A stretch of 8,573 nt of DNA from an uncultured bacterium (GCA_946184715.1 CAMHGU010000092.1:1-8573), one strand, 5' to 3'; positions 1 through 6,864 are shown, numbered from the stretch's first letter. Translations and numbers: made by a program. Notes: a model not told the origin generated them from the sequence alone.

Positions 1-1104
1 GTCGATGCTCCCGAGATGCCTATTCTCGACGGCAGCGCGGCCTGCATCTGGGCTAAAATAGCTGAGGCGGGCATCGAAGAGCTTGATGCCGAATGTCTCA
101 CTTACGTTGTAAAGCAGAAGATTGAAATGCGCGATGAAGCCACCGGAGCCTGCATCACACTTTTGCCCGACGACCATTTCTCGGCCAATGTGATGATAAG
201 CTACGACTCGCCCGTGCTTACCAACCAATTCGCATCGCTTGACGACATAGCCGACTACGGCGCGGAGATAGCACAAGCCCGCACGTTTGTGTTCGTGCGC
301 GAAATCGAGCCACTTCTGAGCCGCAACCTCATCAAGGGCGGCGACCTCGACAATGCCATCGTAATCTACGACCGCGAGGAGACTCCCGAGAACGTCGCCA
401 AGCTGTTCGACCTTATGGGCGTGAAGAGCAAGACGCTCGGCAGCCTCGGATATATCAACAACGAGCCGATCAAGTGGGCCAACGAGCCCGCGCGCCACAA
501 GCTGCTCGATGTGATAGGCGACCTCGCCCTCATAGGCCGCCGCATTCAGGGGCGCGTGATAGCCAATCGCCCCGGCCACGCCATCAACACCCGTGTGGCT
601 CAGTCGATACGCAAAGAGCTGCGCCGCCAGGATGTGCAGGCACCTGTATATGACCCCAACAAGGCACCCGTTATGGACGTGAACCGCATTCGCGCGCTGC
701 TGCCGCATCGCTATCCGTTCTTGCTCGTGGACAAAGTCATCGACCTCAGCGACAACTACATCGTAGGCCTCAAGAACGTCACCGGCAACGAGCCTTTCTT
801 CCAGGGCCATTTCCCGCAAGAACCCGTAATGCCCGGTGTGCTCCTCGTCGAAGCGATGGCGCAGGTGGGCGGATTGCTCGTGCTCAACACCGTAGATGAT
901 CCCGAGCGCTACTCCACCTACTTCCTCAAAATCGACAACGTGAAGTTCCGCCACAAAGTGGTGCCCGGCGACACACTCATCTTCCACATCAGCTTTATGA
1001 CCCCGCTGCGCCGTGGTATGGCTGTGATGAAGGGGTATGTGTTTGTGGGGGAGACCATTGCCGCCGAGTGCGAGTATATGGCTCAGATTGTAAAGAATAA
1101 GTAA
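1..1104 (+). CDS. lpxC-fabZ: Bifunctional UDP-3-O-acyl-GlcNAc deacetylase / 3-hydroxyacyl-ACP dehydratase (LpxC-FabZ fusion), 5'-truncated by the window edge
   Basis: The reading frame is open from base 1, and the residues before the first in-frame ATG (VDAPE, then MPILDGSA) are already conserved LpxC sequence, so the true start lies outside the window. The visible LpxC part is the second half of the zinc deacetylase that commits UDP-3-O-acyl-GlcNAc to lipid A synthesis. It keeps the HKLLD motif (zinc ligands His 496-498 and Asp 508-510) and the PGH catalytic His at 577-579. After a linker of about 15 residues comes a complete FabZ hot-dog dehydratase, from roughly base 676, with LPHRYPFLLVD, the catalytic His in GHFP (808-810) and the Glu in LVEAMAQ (850-852). 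FabZ dehydrates 3-hydroxyacyl-ACP in fatty-acid elongation and competes with LpxA for that substrate. Fusing the two is a known arrangement in Bacteroidota. Both active sites look intact and cytosolic. lpxA follows after 11 bp, so the two genes are almost certainly cotranscribed. Confidence 0.96.
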   Translation, partial: VDAPEMPILDGSAACIWAKIAEAGIEELDAECLTYVVKQKIEMRDEATGACITLLPDDHFSANVMISYDSPVLTNQFASLDDIADYGAEIAQARTFVFVREIEPLLSRNLIKGGDLDNAIVIYDREETPENVAKLFDLMGVKSKTLGSLGYINNEPIKWANEPARHKLLDVIGDLALIGRRIQGRVIANRPGHAINTRVAQSIRKELRRQDVQAPVYDPNKAPVMDVNRIRALLPHRYPFLLVDKVIDLSDNYIVGLKNVTGNEPFFQGHFPQEPVMPGVLLVEAMAQVGGLLVLNTVDDPERYSTYFLKIDNVKFRHKVVPGDTLIFHISFMTPLRRGMAVMKGYVFVGETIAAECEYMAQIVKNK

Positions 1105-1115
1105 CTAAGTCATTA

Positions 1116-1892
1116 ATGAAACAACCATTAGCATATATCGATCCGGCAGCTAAGATTGCCGACAACGTAGTCATAGAGCCTTTCGTCACCATCGACCGCA
1201 ATGTAGAGATAGGCGAGGGCACCCATATTGGTAGTAATGTCACAATCTTTGAGGGCGCCCGCATAGGCAAGAACTGCCGCATCTTCCCCGGCGCCGTGAT
1301 AGGCGCGATACCTCAAGACCTCAAGTTCCGCGGCGAAGACACCGTGGCCATTATAGGCGACAACACCACCATTCGCGAGTGTGCCACCGTCAACCGCGGC
1401 ACGGCATCGACCGGTAAGACCGTAGTGGGCAGCAACTGTCTCATTATGGCCTACTGCCACATAGCCCACGACTGCGTGGTGGGTGACAACGTGATTATGG
1501 CCAATGCCGTGCAAGTGGCCGGCGAAGTACACATCGATGACTGGGCCATCGTTGGCGGCGGCGCGCTCGTCCACCAATTCTGCCACCTCGGCAGCCACAT
1601 TATGGTACAGGGTGGGGCGCAGGTAGGCAAAGACATCCCGCCCTTTGTCAAGGCCGGGCGCCTGCCAATCTCGTATGCCGGTGTCAACTCAATCGGGCTG
1701 CGACGCCGTGGCTTCACCAATGAGCAGATCAATCAGATACAAGAGATCTACCGTTATCTGTATATGTCGGGGCTCAACAACAGCGATGCCGTTTCGCTCA
1801 TCGAAGCCGAGCTGCCCGCCACTCCCGAGCGCGACGAGGTGATTCTTTTCGTGCGCAATTCCAAGCGCGGCATTATGAAAGGTTATCTCTGA
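1116..1892 (+). CDS. lpxA: Acyl-[ACP]--UDP-N-acetylglucosamine O-acyltransferase (LpxA)
   Basis: LpxA transfers a 3-hydroxyacyl chain from ACP to the 3-OH of UDP-GlcNAc, the first step of lipid A synthesis in the cytosol. The 258-residue product has the usual family length. It starts with a left-handed beta-helix made of hexapeptide repeats (about residues 8-185, for example IGEGTHIGSNVTI) and ends with a helical domain (about 195-258). The catalytic region reads HIAHD at residues 115-119. His118 corresponds to E. coli His125 and His115 to His122. VHQF (152-155) and the GSHIMVQGG segment (159-167) are also conserved. The ATG lies 11 bp after the lpxC-fabZ stop, with no promoter between them and no strong Shine-Dalgarno sequence. 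By eye, the acyl-chain ruler region (about 178-191, with AGRLPISYAGVN) differs from E. coli, so chain length may differ. Identification is secure. Confidence 0.97.
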   Translation: MKQPLAYIDPAAKIADNVVIEPFVTIDRNVEIGEGTHIGSNVTIFEGARIGKNCRIFPGAVIGAIPQDLKFRGEDTVAIIGDNTTIRECATVNRGTASTGKTVVGSNCLIMAYCHIAHDCVVGDNVIMANAVQVAGEVHIDDWAIVGGGALVHQFCHLGSHIMVQGGAQVGKDIPPFVKAGRLPISYAGVNSIGLRRRGFTNEQINQIQEIYRYLYMSGLNNSDAVSLIEAELPATPERDEVILFVRNSKRGIMKGYL

Positions 1893-1921
1893 TGCTCAAT
1901 GCGCAGAAAAATCGATAAAAG

Positions 1922-1953
1922 TTTGGAAATAAGAAAATAATGCTCTATATTTG
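1922..1953 (+). promoter_or_regulatory. Bacteroidetes-type promoter for the DUF4301-thioredoxin unit
   Basis: A TTTG at 1922-1925 is followed after exactly 20 bp by TATATTTG (1946-1953). This is a full match to the Bacteroidetes -33 TTTG / -7 TAnnTTTG consensus with standard spacing. It sits in an AT-rich patch 30 bp beyond the lpxA stop. Transcription would begin near 1960, giving a leader of about 78 nt before the ATG at 2038. Confidence 0.75.
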
Positions 1954-1964
1954 AGGTTGCTTTT

Positions 1965-1996
1965 ACGGCCGATGCCCTATTGGTGAGGTAGGCCGT
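1965..1996 (+). other. Leader hairpin upstream of the DUF4301 gene
   Basis: ACGGCC (1965-1970) pairs with GGCCGT (1991-1996) across a 20-nt loop that can form a further short CCT/AGG stem. It begins only a few bases after the predicted transcription start. No T-run follows, so it is unlikely to be a simple terminator. It may stabilise the mRNA or be chance pairing. Confidence 0.35.
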
Positions 1997-2037
1997 GTGA
2001 ATAACTTATCGTGACAACCTTAAACTACCATCGAGAT

Positions 2038-3561
2038 ATGGAATTTTCGAATAAAGATTTACAGCAGATACGCGAGCATGGGCTTACACCCGAAGCGGTG
2101 GAAGCTCAGATTCAGCGTTTCGCCACCGGCTTCCCGACGCTGCACGTGGCCCACGCCGCCACCATCGACAATGGCGTAATCGCCTTGTCGCAGAATGAAG
2201 AGACCGAGTGTGTATATGCCTGGGAGGATTATCTCCACACGGGCGGCACAGTGGAGAAGTTCGTTCCCGCCTCGGGCGCCGCAAGCCGTATGTTCAAGAA
2301 TATGTTCGCCTTCGCCAACGGCGATAGTCCCGTTCCGACCACCGACTTCGAGCTTCGCTTCTTTGAGGGCATCAAGCGCTTCGCCTTCTATGAAGCTCTC
2401 GATGCCAAGTGCAAAGAGGTAGATGGAGTAGGGGTCGATGAGCTGATAGCCGCAGGTAATCATCGCCGTGTGGCTCAGATGCTTCTCTTCCCCGAGGGCC
2501 TGAATTACGGCAATAAGCCCAAAGGCGTGCTTCTCTTTCACCGCGTGGAGGGCGATGTGCACACCGCTATCGAAGAGCATATGGAGGAGGGCGCGCAGTA
2601 CGCTACCGACAAGGATGGCAACGTCAATCTCCACTTCACCGTATCGCCCGAGCATCGAAGCCTATTCGAAGAGGTGATTGAAGCCAAGCGCGAGGCGCTC
2701 GAGCGTCGCTACGGCGTGAAGTTCCGCATCAGCATGAGCGAGCAGAAATCATCGACCGACACCATCGCCGTCAACCTCGACAACACTCCGTTCCGCAACC
2801 CCGATGGCTCGCTGCTGTTCCGTCCGGCCGGCCACGGCGCGCTGATTGAGAACCTCAACGAGCGCGAGGCTCGCGTAATCTTCGTCAAGAATATCGACAA
2901 CGTAGTGCCCGCCGACAAGCGAGCCGTCACTCTCAAATACAAAAAAATCATAGGCGGCTATCTCATCTTGCTCCAGCGCAGCATCAGCAAATACGTGAAG
3001 CTCCTTCGCAAAGGCACTTACACCATCAACGACCTGCGCAATATGATCCACTTCCTCCACGACAAGCTCTGCACTCGCGACACCGTCATCAAGACTCTCG
3101 ACGACGACAAGCTGGCAGCTTACCTGCTGAAGAAGTTCGATAGGCCTATCCGCGTGTGTGGCGTGGTGCGCAACGACGGCGAGCCGGGCGGCGGCCCGTT
3201 CATTGCCGTAAATCGCGACGGTTCCATCTCGCCTCAGATTATGGAGAGCTCGCAGTTTACCGACGAAACCGCTGAACTGCTGCAGGATGCCACCCACTTC
3301 AACCCCGTTGACCTCGTGTGCTACACGGCCGATAGTCACGGCGACCACTACGACCTAACCAAATATGTCGACCCTGACACCGGCTTTATCTCCTCCAAGT
3401 CGAAGGATGGCAAAGAGCTCAAGGCTCTTGAGCTCCCCGGCCTGTGGAACGGTGCTATGAGCGACTGGAACACCGCGTTCATCGAAGTCCCCATCGACAC
3501 GTTCAACCCCGTGAAGACGGTCAACGACCTTCTTCGACCTATGCACCAACCCGCCGAATGA
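2038..3561 (+). CDS. DUF4301 family protein, probably a divergent UDP-sugar pyrophosphorylase-like nucleotidyltransferase
   Basis: I place this 507-residue protein in DUF4301, a family typical of Bacteroidota with no assigned function. I chose the ATG at 2038 because the family usually starts close to a FxxKDLQQI segment. An in-frame GTG at 2011 would add nine unconvincing residues. Several motifs recall the UDPGP-type (GT-A fold) pyrophosphorylases: VPASGAASRM (residues 76-85, like the glycine-rich nucleotide loop), KPKGVLLFH (160-168), LHFTVSPEH (198-206), RPAGHGALIENL (262-273, like the PxGHG/NGNG loop), IFVKNIDNV (281-289, like the DN metal region), RVCGVVRN with SPQIMESSQF (372-407), and a C-terminal FNPVKTVNDLL. 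No signal peptide is visible, so it should be cytosolic. Its stop overlaps the next start. Family placement is from memory and the enzymatic role is my inference from motif order; no substrate can be proposed. Confidence 0.85.
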   Translation: MEFSNKDLQQIREHGLTPEAVEAQIQRFATGFPTLHVAHAATIDNGVIALSQNEETECVYAWEDYLHTGGTVEKFVPASGAASRMFKNMFAFANGDSPVPTTDFELRFFEGIKRFAFYEALDAKCKEVDGVGVDELIAAGNHRRVAQMLLFPEGLNYGNKPKGVLLFHRVEGDVHTAIEEHMEEGAQYATDKDGNVNLHFTVSPEHRSLFEEVIEAKREALERRYGVKFRISMSEQKSSTDTIAVNLDNTPFRNPDGSLLFRPAGHGALIENLNEREARVIFVKNIDNVVPADKRAVTLKYKKIIGGYLILLQRSISKYVKLLRKGTYTINDLRNMIHFLHDKLCTRDTVIKTLDDDKLAAYLLKKFDRPIRVCGVVRNDGEPGGGPFIAVNRDGSISPQIMESSQFTDETAELLQDATHFNPVDLVCYTADSHGDHYDLTKYVDPDTGFISSKSKDGKELKALELPGLWNGAMSDWNTAFIEVPIDTFNPVKTVNDLLRPMHQPAE

Positions 3562-3992
3562 ATCGCTTGACATTTATGCTTACCCTCCTTGTGGCTGCCC
3601 TCACCTGCGGAGCAGCCACAGGGCTAAAAGAGGGAAAGGTAAACCATATAACCCAAGAACAGTACCGCACCCTCGTTGAAGACTACGCCGACAATGGCAA
3701 CGCCTTCAAAGCTATCAATAAGCAGCCCGTGATTGTCGACTTCTGGGCCGAATGGTGCGGGCCGTGTCGCAAGTTGTCGCCTATCGTAGCCGAGCTTGCC
3801 GAAGAGTATAAAGGCCGTGTACTTTTTCTCTCCATCAATATCGACGAGAATCAGCAACTTGCCTCTGCCTATGGCATCTCAGCCATTCCGCTGCTGCTCT
3901 TCGTTCCCGTCAATGGCGACCCGCTGGTAATCGAAGGATTTCAGCCCAAAGAGACAATCGATGCAGCCATACGGAAAATATTCGGGCTATAA
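3558..3992 (+). CDS. Secreted or membrane-anchored thioredoxin-family protein
   Basis: A 144-residue protein with a short N-terminal export-like segment (hydrophobic residues 4-16 after Arg3, then CGAATG) and one thioredoxin domain. The domain has the classic WCGPC redox site at residues 66-70, preceded by IVDFWAE, and the cis-proline in SAIPLLLF (Pro111), followed by a conserved glycine segment and a C-terminal helix. It probably reduces or exchanges disulfides outside the cytosol. Cys17 could be a lipobox cysteine, but ALTC is a poor match, so cleavage by signal peptidase I is equally possible. The reading frame runs further upstream inside the DUF4301 gene. I chose the ATG at 3558 because it overlaps that gene's stop as ATGA and directly precedes the signal-like segment. 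The 4-nt overlap suggests translational coupling. Its partner and client proteins are unknown. Confidence 0.9.
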   Translation: MNRLTFMLTLLVAALTCGAATGLKEGKVNHITQEQYRTLVEDYADNGNAFKAINKQPVIVDFWAEWCGPCRKLSPIVAELAEEYKGRVLFLSINIDENQQLASAYGISAIPLLLFVPVNGDPLVIEGFQPKETIDAAIRKIFGL

Positions 3993-4006
3993 GCATAACT
4001 CATCAC

Positions 4007-4032
4007 TCGGCATCGACACTTCTCGATGCCGA
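4007..4032 (+). terminator. Perfect 10-bp hairpin between the thioredoxin gene and rmuC
   Basis: TCGGCATCGA (4007-4016) and TCGATGCCGA (4023-4032) form an uninterrupted 10-bp stem with a 6-nt loop, 14 bp after the thioredoxin stop. Only a broken T-rich stretch (AATTCTCTTAT) follows, so termination would be weak or partial. A role in mRNA processing or stability is the alternative. Confidence 0.45.
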
Positions 4033-4038
4033 AATTCT

Positions 4039-4048
4039 CTTATATAAG
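4039..4048 (+). promoter_or_regulatory. 10-bp palindrome just before the rmuC start
   Basis: CTTATATAAG is a perfect palindrome ending two bases before the rmuC ATG, in the ribosome-binding region. There is no TAnnTTTG promoter between the thioredoxin gene and rmuC. It could be a protein-binding site or simply an AT-rich chance palindrome. Confidence 0.25.
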
Positions 4049-4050
4049 GT

Positions 4051-5379
4051 ATGGACACTACACACTTACTTTTGGGCCTCCTCATAGGCCTCTTGATTGG
4101 CATAGTGCTTGCGGCTATAATCACGCGACGCGGCCGGAAGCGGTTAGCCGAAATGGCTGCGGCCGTCACGCGCGTCACCGTAGAGCGCGAGGTGCTGGCA
4201 TCGCAAGTGAAAGCCGAGCAGCAACGCCTCAATGAACTTAAAGAGGCTAATGCCGAGCAAATTAAAGCGCTTAAACAGCAACATGACAAAGAACTGACTG
4301 AGCAGTTGGCAATGATGCGTGAGCAGTTCAGGAGCCTCTCGGAAGAGGTGCTCATAAAGCGAGCGGAGCAGCTCGGCGACGACAACAAAGCTCAACTGTC
4401 GTCGATACTCACTCCTCTGCAAGCCGACATCAAGCAGATGCGCGAAGCCGTGGAGAAGAGCGACCGTGAGCACTCTACCACGATGGAACGCCTTGATGCG
4501 TCGATCAAAGCCACGCTCGCCTCGTCGCACGAACTGGGTGAGCGCGCCGACCGTCTCTCAAAGGCCCTCACCTCCGACAACAAACTGCAAGGCAACTTCG
4601 GCGAACTGAAGCTCAAGCAGCTACTCGACGATATAGGTCTCCAGGAGGGACTGCAATATGAGTTGCAGACTGCCCTCCGCGATGCCGACGGCAATCTCAT
4701 CAAGCCTGAGGGCCGCACTCTTATCCCCGATGTAATTCTTCACTTCCCTGATCAGCGCGACGTGATTATCGACTCTAAAATGTCGTGGACTGCTTATGAG
4801 GAGTATTGCAATGCCGAGGATGAGCAGCAACGCTCCGACGCTCTGCACCGCCACATCGATTCGGTCCGAGCGCAGATCGATCTACTCTCGCGCAAGAATT
4901 ACAGCCGATACACTTGTGGCAAACGGCTCGACTTCGTGCTGATGTATATGCATTCGGGCAATGCGCTCCAGCTTGCCCTGCTCAACGACCCTCGCCTTTA
5001 CCAATACGGCTACGACAAGGGCGTGATTCTAGCCGACAATCATTCGCTCTATATGACACTCCGACTTCTTGAGTTGGCCTGGCGGCAGCAGCACCAATTT
5101 GAGAACCAGCAGGAGATTATGGCAGCTGCCGACCAGCTTGTGGAGCGTGTCCAAATCCTTGCCGAGCGCTTCCAAGTAGCTCGTCGCTCACTTGACAAAA
5201 CTACGGAAACGTTCATTGGCGTTGAGCGTAGCCTCTCGGCTTCAGGGCAGAGCGTCACCGTGGCCGCGCGCAAACTGCTGCGCTATGGTGCGAAGGAAAG
5301 CGGCAAGCATCATAAGCTACCCCCTTCAAGCTCCGATGATATAATCGCGCTCCCCGACGACGACGACACAAAAGAGTAG
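4051..5379 (+). CDS. rmuC: DNA recombination protein RmuC homologue
   Basis: RmuC proteins limit recombination and inversion at short inverted repeats and are linked to a nuclease-like fold, but the exact reaction is unsettled. This 442-residue product has the usual three parts. An N-terminal membrane helix (about residues 6-24) is followed by a basic RRGRKR stop. A long coiled coil, rich in Glu, Gln, Lys and Leu, spans about 32-175. The conserved RmuC domain covers about 178-415. Within it GNFGE (181-185), PDVILHFP (226-233) and VIIDSKMSW (238-246) are arranged like a PD-(D/E)xK nuclease core, with Asp227, Asp241 and Lys243 as likely key residues. The tail is acidic and low in complexity (DDDD near 436-439). 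It lies 58 bp after the thioredoxin gene with no clear promoter of its own, so transcription probably reads through from upstream. It converges on ddl. Confidence 0.95.
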   Translation: MDTTHLLLGLLIGLLIGIVLAAIITRRGRKRLAEMAAAVTRVTVEREVLASQVKAEQQRLNELKEANAEQIKALKQQHDKELTEQLAMMREQFRSLSEEVLIKRAEQLGDDNKAQLSSILTPLQADIKQMREAVEKSDREHSTTMERLDASIKATLASSHELGERADRLSKALTSDNKLQGNFGELKLKQLLDDIGLQEGLQYELQTALRDADGNLIKPEGRTLIPDVILHFPDQRDVIIDSKMSWTAYEEYCNAEDEQQRSDALHRHIDSVRAQIDLLSRKNYSRYTCGKRLDFVLMYMHSGNALQLALLNDPRLYQYGYDKGVILADNHSLYMTLRLLELAWRQQHQFENQQEIMAAADQLVERVQILAERFQVARRSLDKTTETFIGVERSLSASGQSVTVAARKLLRYGAKESGKHHKLPPSSSDDIIALPDDDDTKE

Positions 5380-5407
5380 GGCGCCGCGCCGTAGCGCTTC
5401 GCCCTAC
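5376..5407 (-). terminator. Hairpin terminator downstream of ddl, overlapping the rmuC stop
   Basis: GTAGGGCG (5376-5383) pairs with CGCCCTAC (5400-5407). Inside, after a 2x2 mismatch, GCGC (5386-5389) pairs with GCGC (5394-5397) around a 4-base loop. Read on the minus strand the stem is followed by TCTTTTGTG, a modest T-run, 26 bp after the ddl stop, so it suits termination of ddl. On the plus strand there is no T-run, although the structure may still protect the rmuC 3' end. The 5' arm includes the rmuC stop codon. Confidence 0.6.
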
Positions 5408-5432
5408 ACAATTCCTATAAATCGGCTACAGC

Positions 5433-6620
5433 TTATTTCGCCCCTTTGGTGCCTTTGGTGCCCTTGACGCCGCCTCCCATATTGAAGATATTGGCATCGT
5501 AGCTTACGGTCTTTTGGCCGCTCTCGCGCTTGCGCTTGAGGGCGAGCTTCACCAAGCGGTCCATCAGCTGGTCGAAGCTTATGCCCGTAGCTTCCCAAAG
5601 ATAGAAGGAGAGCGACCCGGGGATAGTGTTGATCTCGTTGACGTAGATGTTGCCGTTGCTATTGTCGATAATCATATCCACACGGCTCACACCGTGGCAC
5701 GACAGCACGCGGAAGGTCTCGCCGGCGAGAAAGCGTATGCGCTCGGTTACGTCTTCGGGAAGATCGGCCGGAATGCGCTTCTGCGAAGCTTGCATACCTT
5801 TCGCGCCCTTGCTGCCGCCCATATATTTATCCTCATAGGATAGGATCTCGCCACTCTTGATAGGCTCTTCACACACCGAGGTCTGGTAGTCGTCGCAGTC
5901 GCCGAGCACCGAGCAGTTAATCTCCTTCAAGTCTTCGACCATGTGCTCCACTATGATACGACTGCTGTAGATTTCAGCGCCGTCGATCTTCTCGATGAGC
6001 TGTTCGCGCGAGGTGGCGCGCCCTATGCCTACGCTCGAACCGAGGTTGGCGGGCTTCACTATCACAGGATAGCCCAAGCGCTCCTCGATGCGCTCTATCA
6101 GCCGGTCGCGGTCGCTGAACCATTGCTTGTCGGTAAACCACACATAGTCAACCACCGGCACATCGCAAGCCTGAAGTATCATCTTCATTGTGATTTTATC
6201 CATACCATTGGCCGAAGCGAGGGTGTTGCAGCCGGCAAAGGGAATGCCTATCGACTCGAGCACGCCTTCGAAGATGCCGTCCTCGCCGTTAGAGCCGTGA
6301 AGCACCGGAATCACCACATCGAGCTTCGTCACCACATCGTTGCCGAACATCTTGCGCTTGCCGCGATAGAGATTGTAGTCGCCATATTCGGGACGCATAA
6401 ATACCTCTTCGACGCCCTTGAGCAGCGACGGCACATCGCGATACGCTGCGAGGTCGAAAAGCGCCTCGCCGGTGTACCAGCGGCCTTGCTTGGTAATGTA
6501 GATGGGTGTGACATCGTAGTGGGTGCGGTCAATCGCATGCATCGCTTGCGAAGCCGAAATCACTGAAATTTCGTGTTCGGTGGAGCGGCCACCGAAAAAT
6601 ACGCCTATATTTGTCTTCAT
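5433..6620 (-). CDS. ddl: D-alanine--D-alanine ligase
   Basis: Ddl joins two D-alanines with ATP in the cytosol, making the dipeptide that ends the peptidoglycan stem peptide. The 395-residue ATP-grasp enzyme shows GGRSTEHEIS at 10-19 (Glu17 matching E. coli Glu15), HGSNGEDG at 108-115, the ATP-grasp KPANLGSSVGI at 189-199, DKYMGG in the omega loop (264-269; Tyr266 matching the Tyr of true D-Ala-D-Ala ligases, where D-lactate enzymes of the VanA type differ) and the metal and phosphate site NEINTIPGS at 328-336. I chose the ATG at 6620 because MKTNIGVFFGG is the normal family N-terminus. The longer frame starts at 6644, inside the predicted promoter-start region. It is somewhat longer than E. 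coli Ddl (about 306), partly from internal insertions and partly from a Lys/Gly tail (VKGTKGTKGAK) encoded by 9-bp repeats. It diverges from gdhA and converges on rmuC. Confidence 0.96.
   Translation of the reverse strand: MKTNIGVFFGGRSTEHEISVISASQAMHAIDRTHYDVTPIYITKQGRWYTGEALFDLAAYRDVPSLLKGVEEVFMRPEYGDYNLYRGKRKMFGNDVVTKLDVVIPVLHGSNGEDGIFEGVLESIGIPFAGCNTLASANGMDKITMKMILQACDVPVVDYVWFTDKQWFSDRDRLIERIEERLGYPVIVKPANLGSSVGIGRATSREQLIEKIDGAEIYSSRIIVEHMVEDLKEINCSVLGDCDDYQTSVCEEPIKSGEILSYEDKYMGGSKGAKGMQASQKRIPADLPEDVTERIRFLAGETFRVLSCHGVSRVDMIIDNSNGNIYVNEINTIPGSLSFYLWEATGISFDQLMDRLVKLALKRKRESGQKTVSYDANIFNMGGGVKGTKGTKGAK
5443..5469 (-). repeat. 9-bp tandem repeat in the 3' end of ddl
   Basis: On the plus strand CCTTTGGTG occurs twice in direct succession (5443-5451, 5452-5460), followed by a degenerate copy, CCCTTGACG (5461-5469). 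Read in the ddl frame these encode Lys-Gly-Thr, Lys-Gly-Thr and a Val-Lys-Gly unit near the C-terminus. Confidence 0.8.
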
Positions 6621-6645
6621 ATTTTCTAAGTTCGTAATTAACACG

Positions 6646-6677
6646 CAAAGTTAATACAACTATCGGCTATCTGCAAG
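6646..6677 (-). promoter_or_regulatory. Bacteroidetes-type promoter for ddl
   Basis: On the minus strand a CTTG (6677-6674) is followed after 20 bp by TAACTTTG (6653-6646), a full match to the TTG / TAnnTTTG pattern. Transcription should start near 6639-6641, leaving a leader of about 20 nt before the ATG at 6620. An upstream in-frame ATG at 6644 would then lie outside or at the very edge of the transcript. Confidence 0.75.
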
Positions 6678-6756
6678 CCTCGGCGGCTCGAATTTGAAAA
6701 AACCGCACTGCCGAAAAATTTATCTGCAAAAGTGTAAGATAATAATTTTTAATCGC

Positions 6757-6764
6757 TATCTTTG
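6757..6764 (+). promoter_or_regulatory. Probable -7 element of the gdhA promoter
   Basis: TATCTTTG matches TAnnTTTG exactly and follows an AT-rich stretch. The expected TTG about 20 bp upstream is poor (TGTA/GTG around 6732-6736), so this promoter is either weak or needs an activator. It would give a leader of about 125 nt before the gdhA ATG. Confidence 0.6.
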
Positions 6765-6825
6765 TAAAGTCAAAAGGCTGTCGGAGGCCTGATTTTGGAC
6801 AATTAATTGAGGCTTCGGCACAATT

Positions 6826-6860
6826 TTGCTTACAATTTGAAAGCAAGCAGGCTTGCCTGC
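6826..6860 (+). promoter_or_regulatory. Overlapping alternative hairpins in the gdhA leader
   Basis: Three short stems share bases. TTGCTT (6826-6831) can pair with AAGCAA (6841-6846) with a 9-nt loop. GCAAGC (6843-6848) is an inverted repeat with GCTTGC (6851-6856), and GCAGGC (6847-6852) with GCCTGC (6855-6860). The last two have only 2-nt spacers, so as RNA they would lose inner pairs; as DNA they read as nested dyads. They lie about 60-90 nt after the predicted transcript start. A regulatory role is inference. Confidence 0.4.
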
Positions 6861-6864
6861 AACG

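Noticed and set aside
1128..1598. Long minus-strand open frame opposite lpxA
   Set aside because: It is fully antisense to a conserved gene and shows no recognisable domain. Strong third-position C/G bias makes such shadow frames common here.
2011..2037. GTG start for the DUF4301 gene
   Set aside because: The nine added residues are not family-like, and an ATG at 2038 precedes the conserved N-terminal helix.
2749..3348. 199-codon minus-strand frame opposite the DUF4301 gene
   Set aside because: It is a shadow of a conserved coding frame, without a promoter or recognisable motifs.
3444..3557. Longer N-terminus for the thioredoxin-like protein
   Set aside because: The extra 38 codons lie inside the conserved DUF4301 C-terminus, and their Arg/His-rich translation would bury the signal-like segment.
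5943..6566. 207-codon plus-strand frame opposite ddl
   Set aside because: It is antisense to well-supported ATP-grasp motifs, and its His/Ala/Val-rich composition is typical of a reversed frame.
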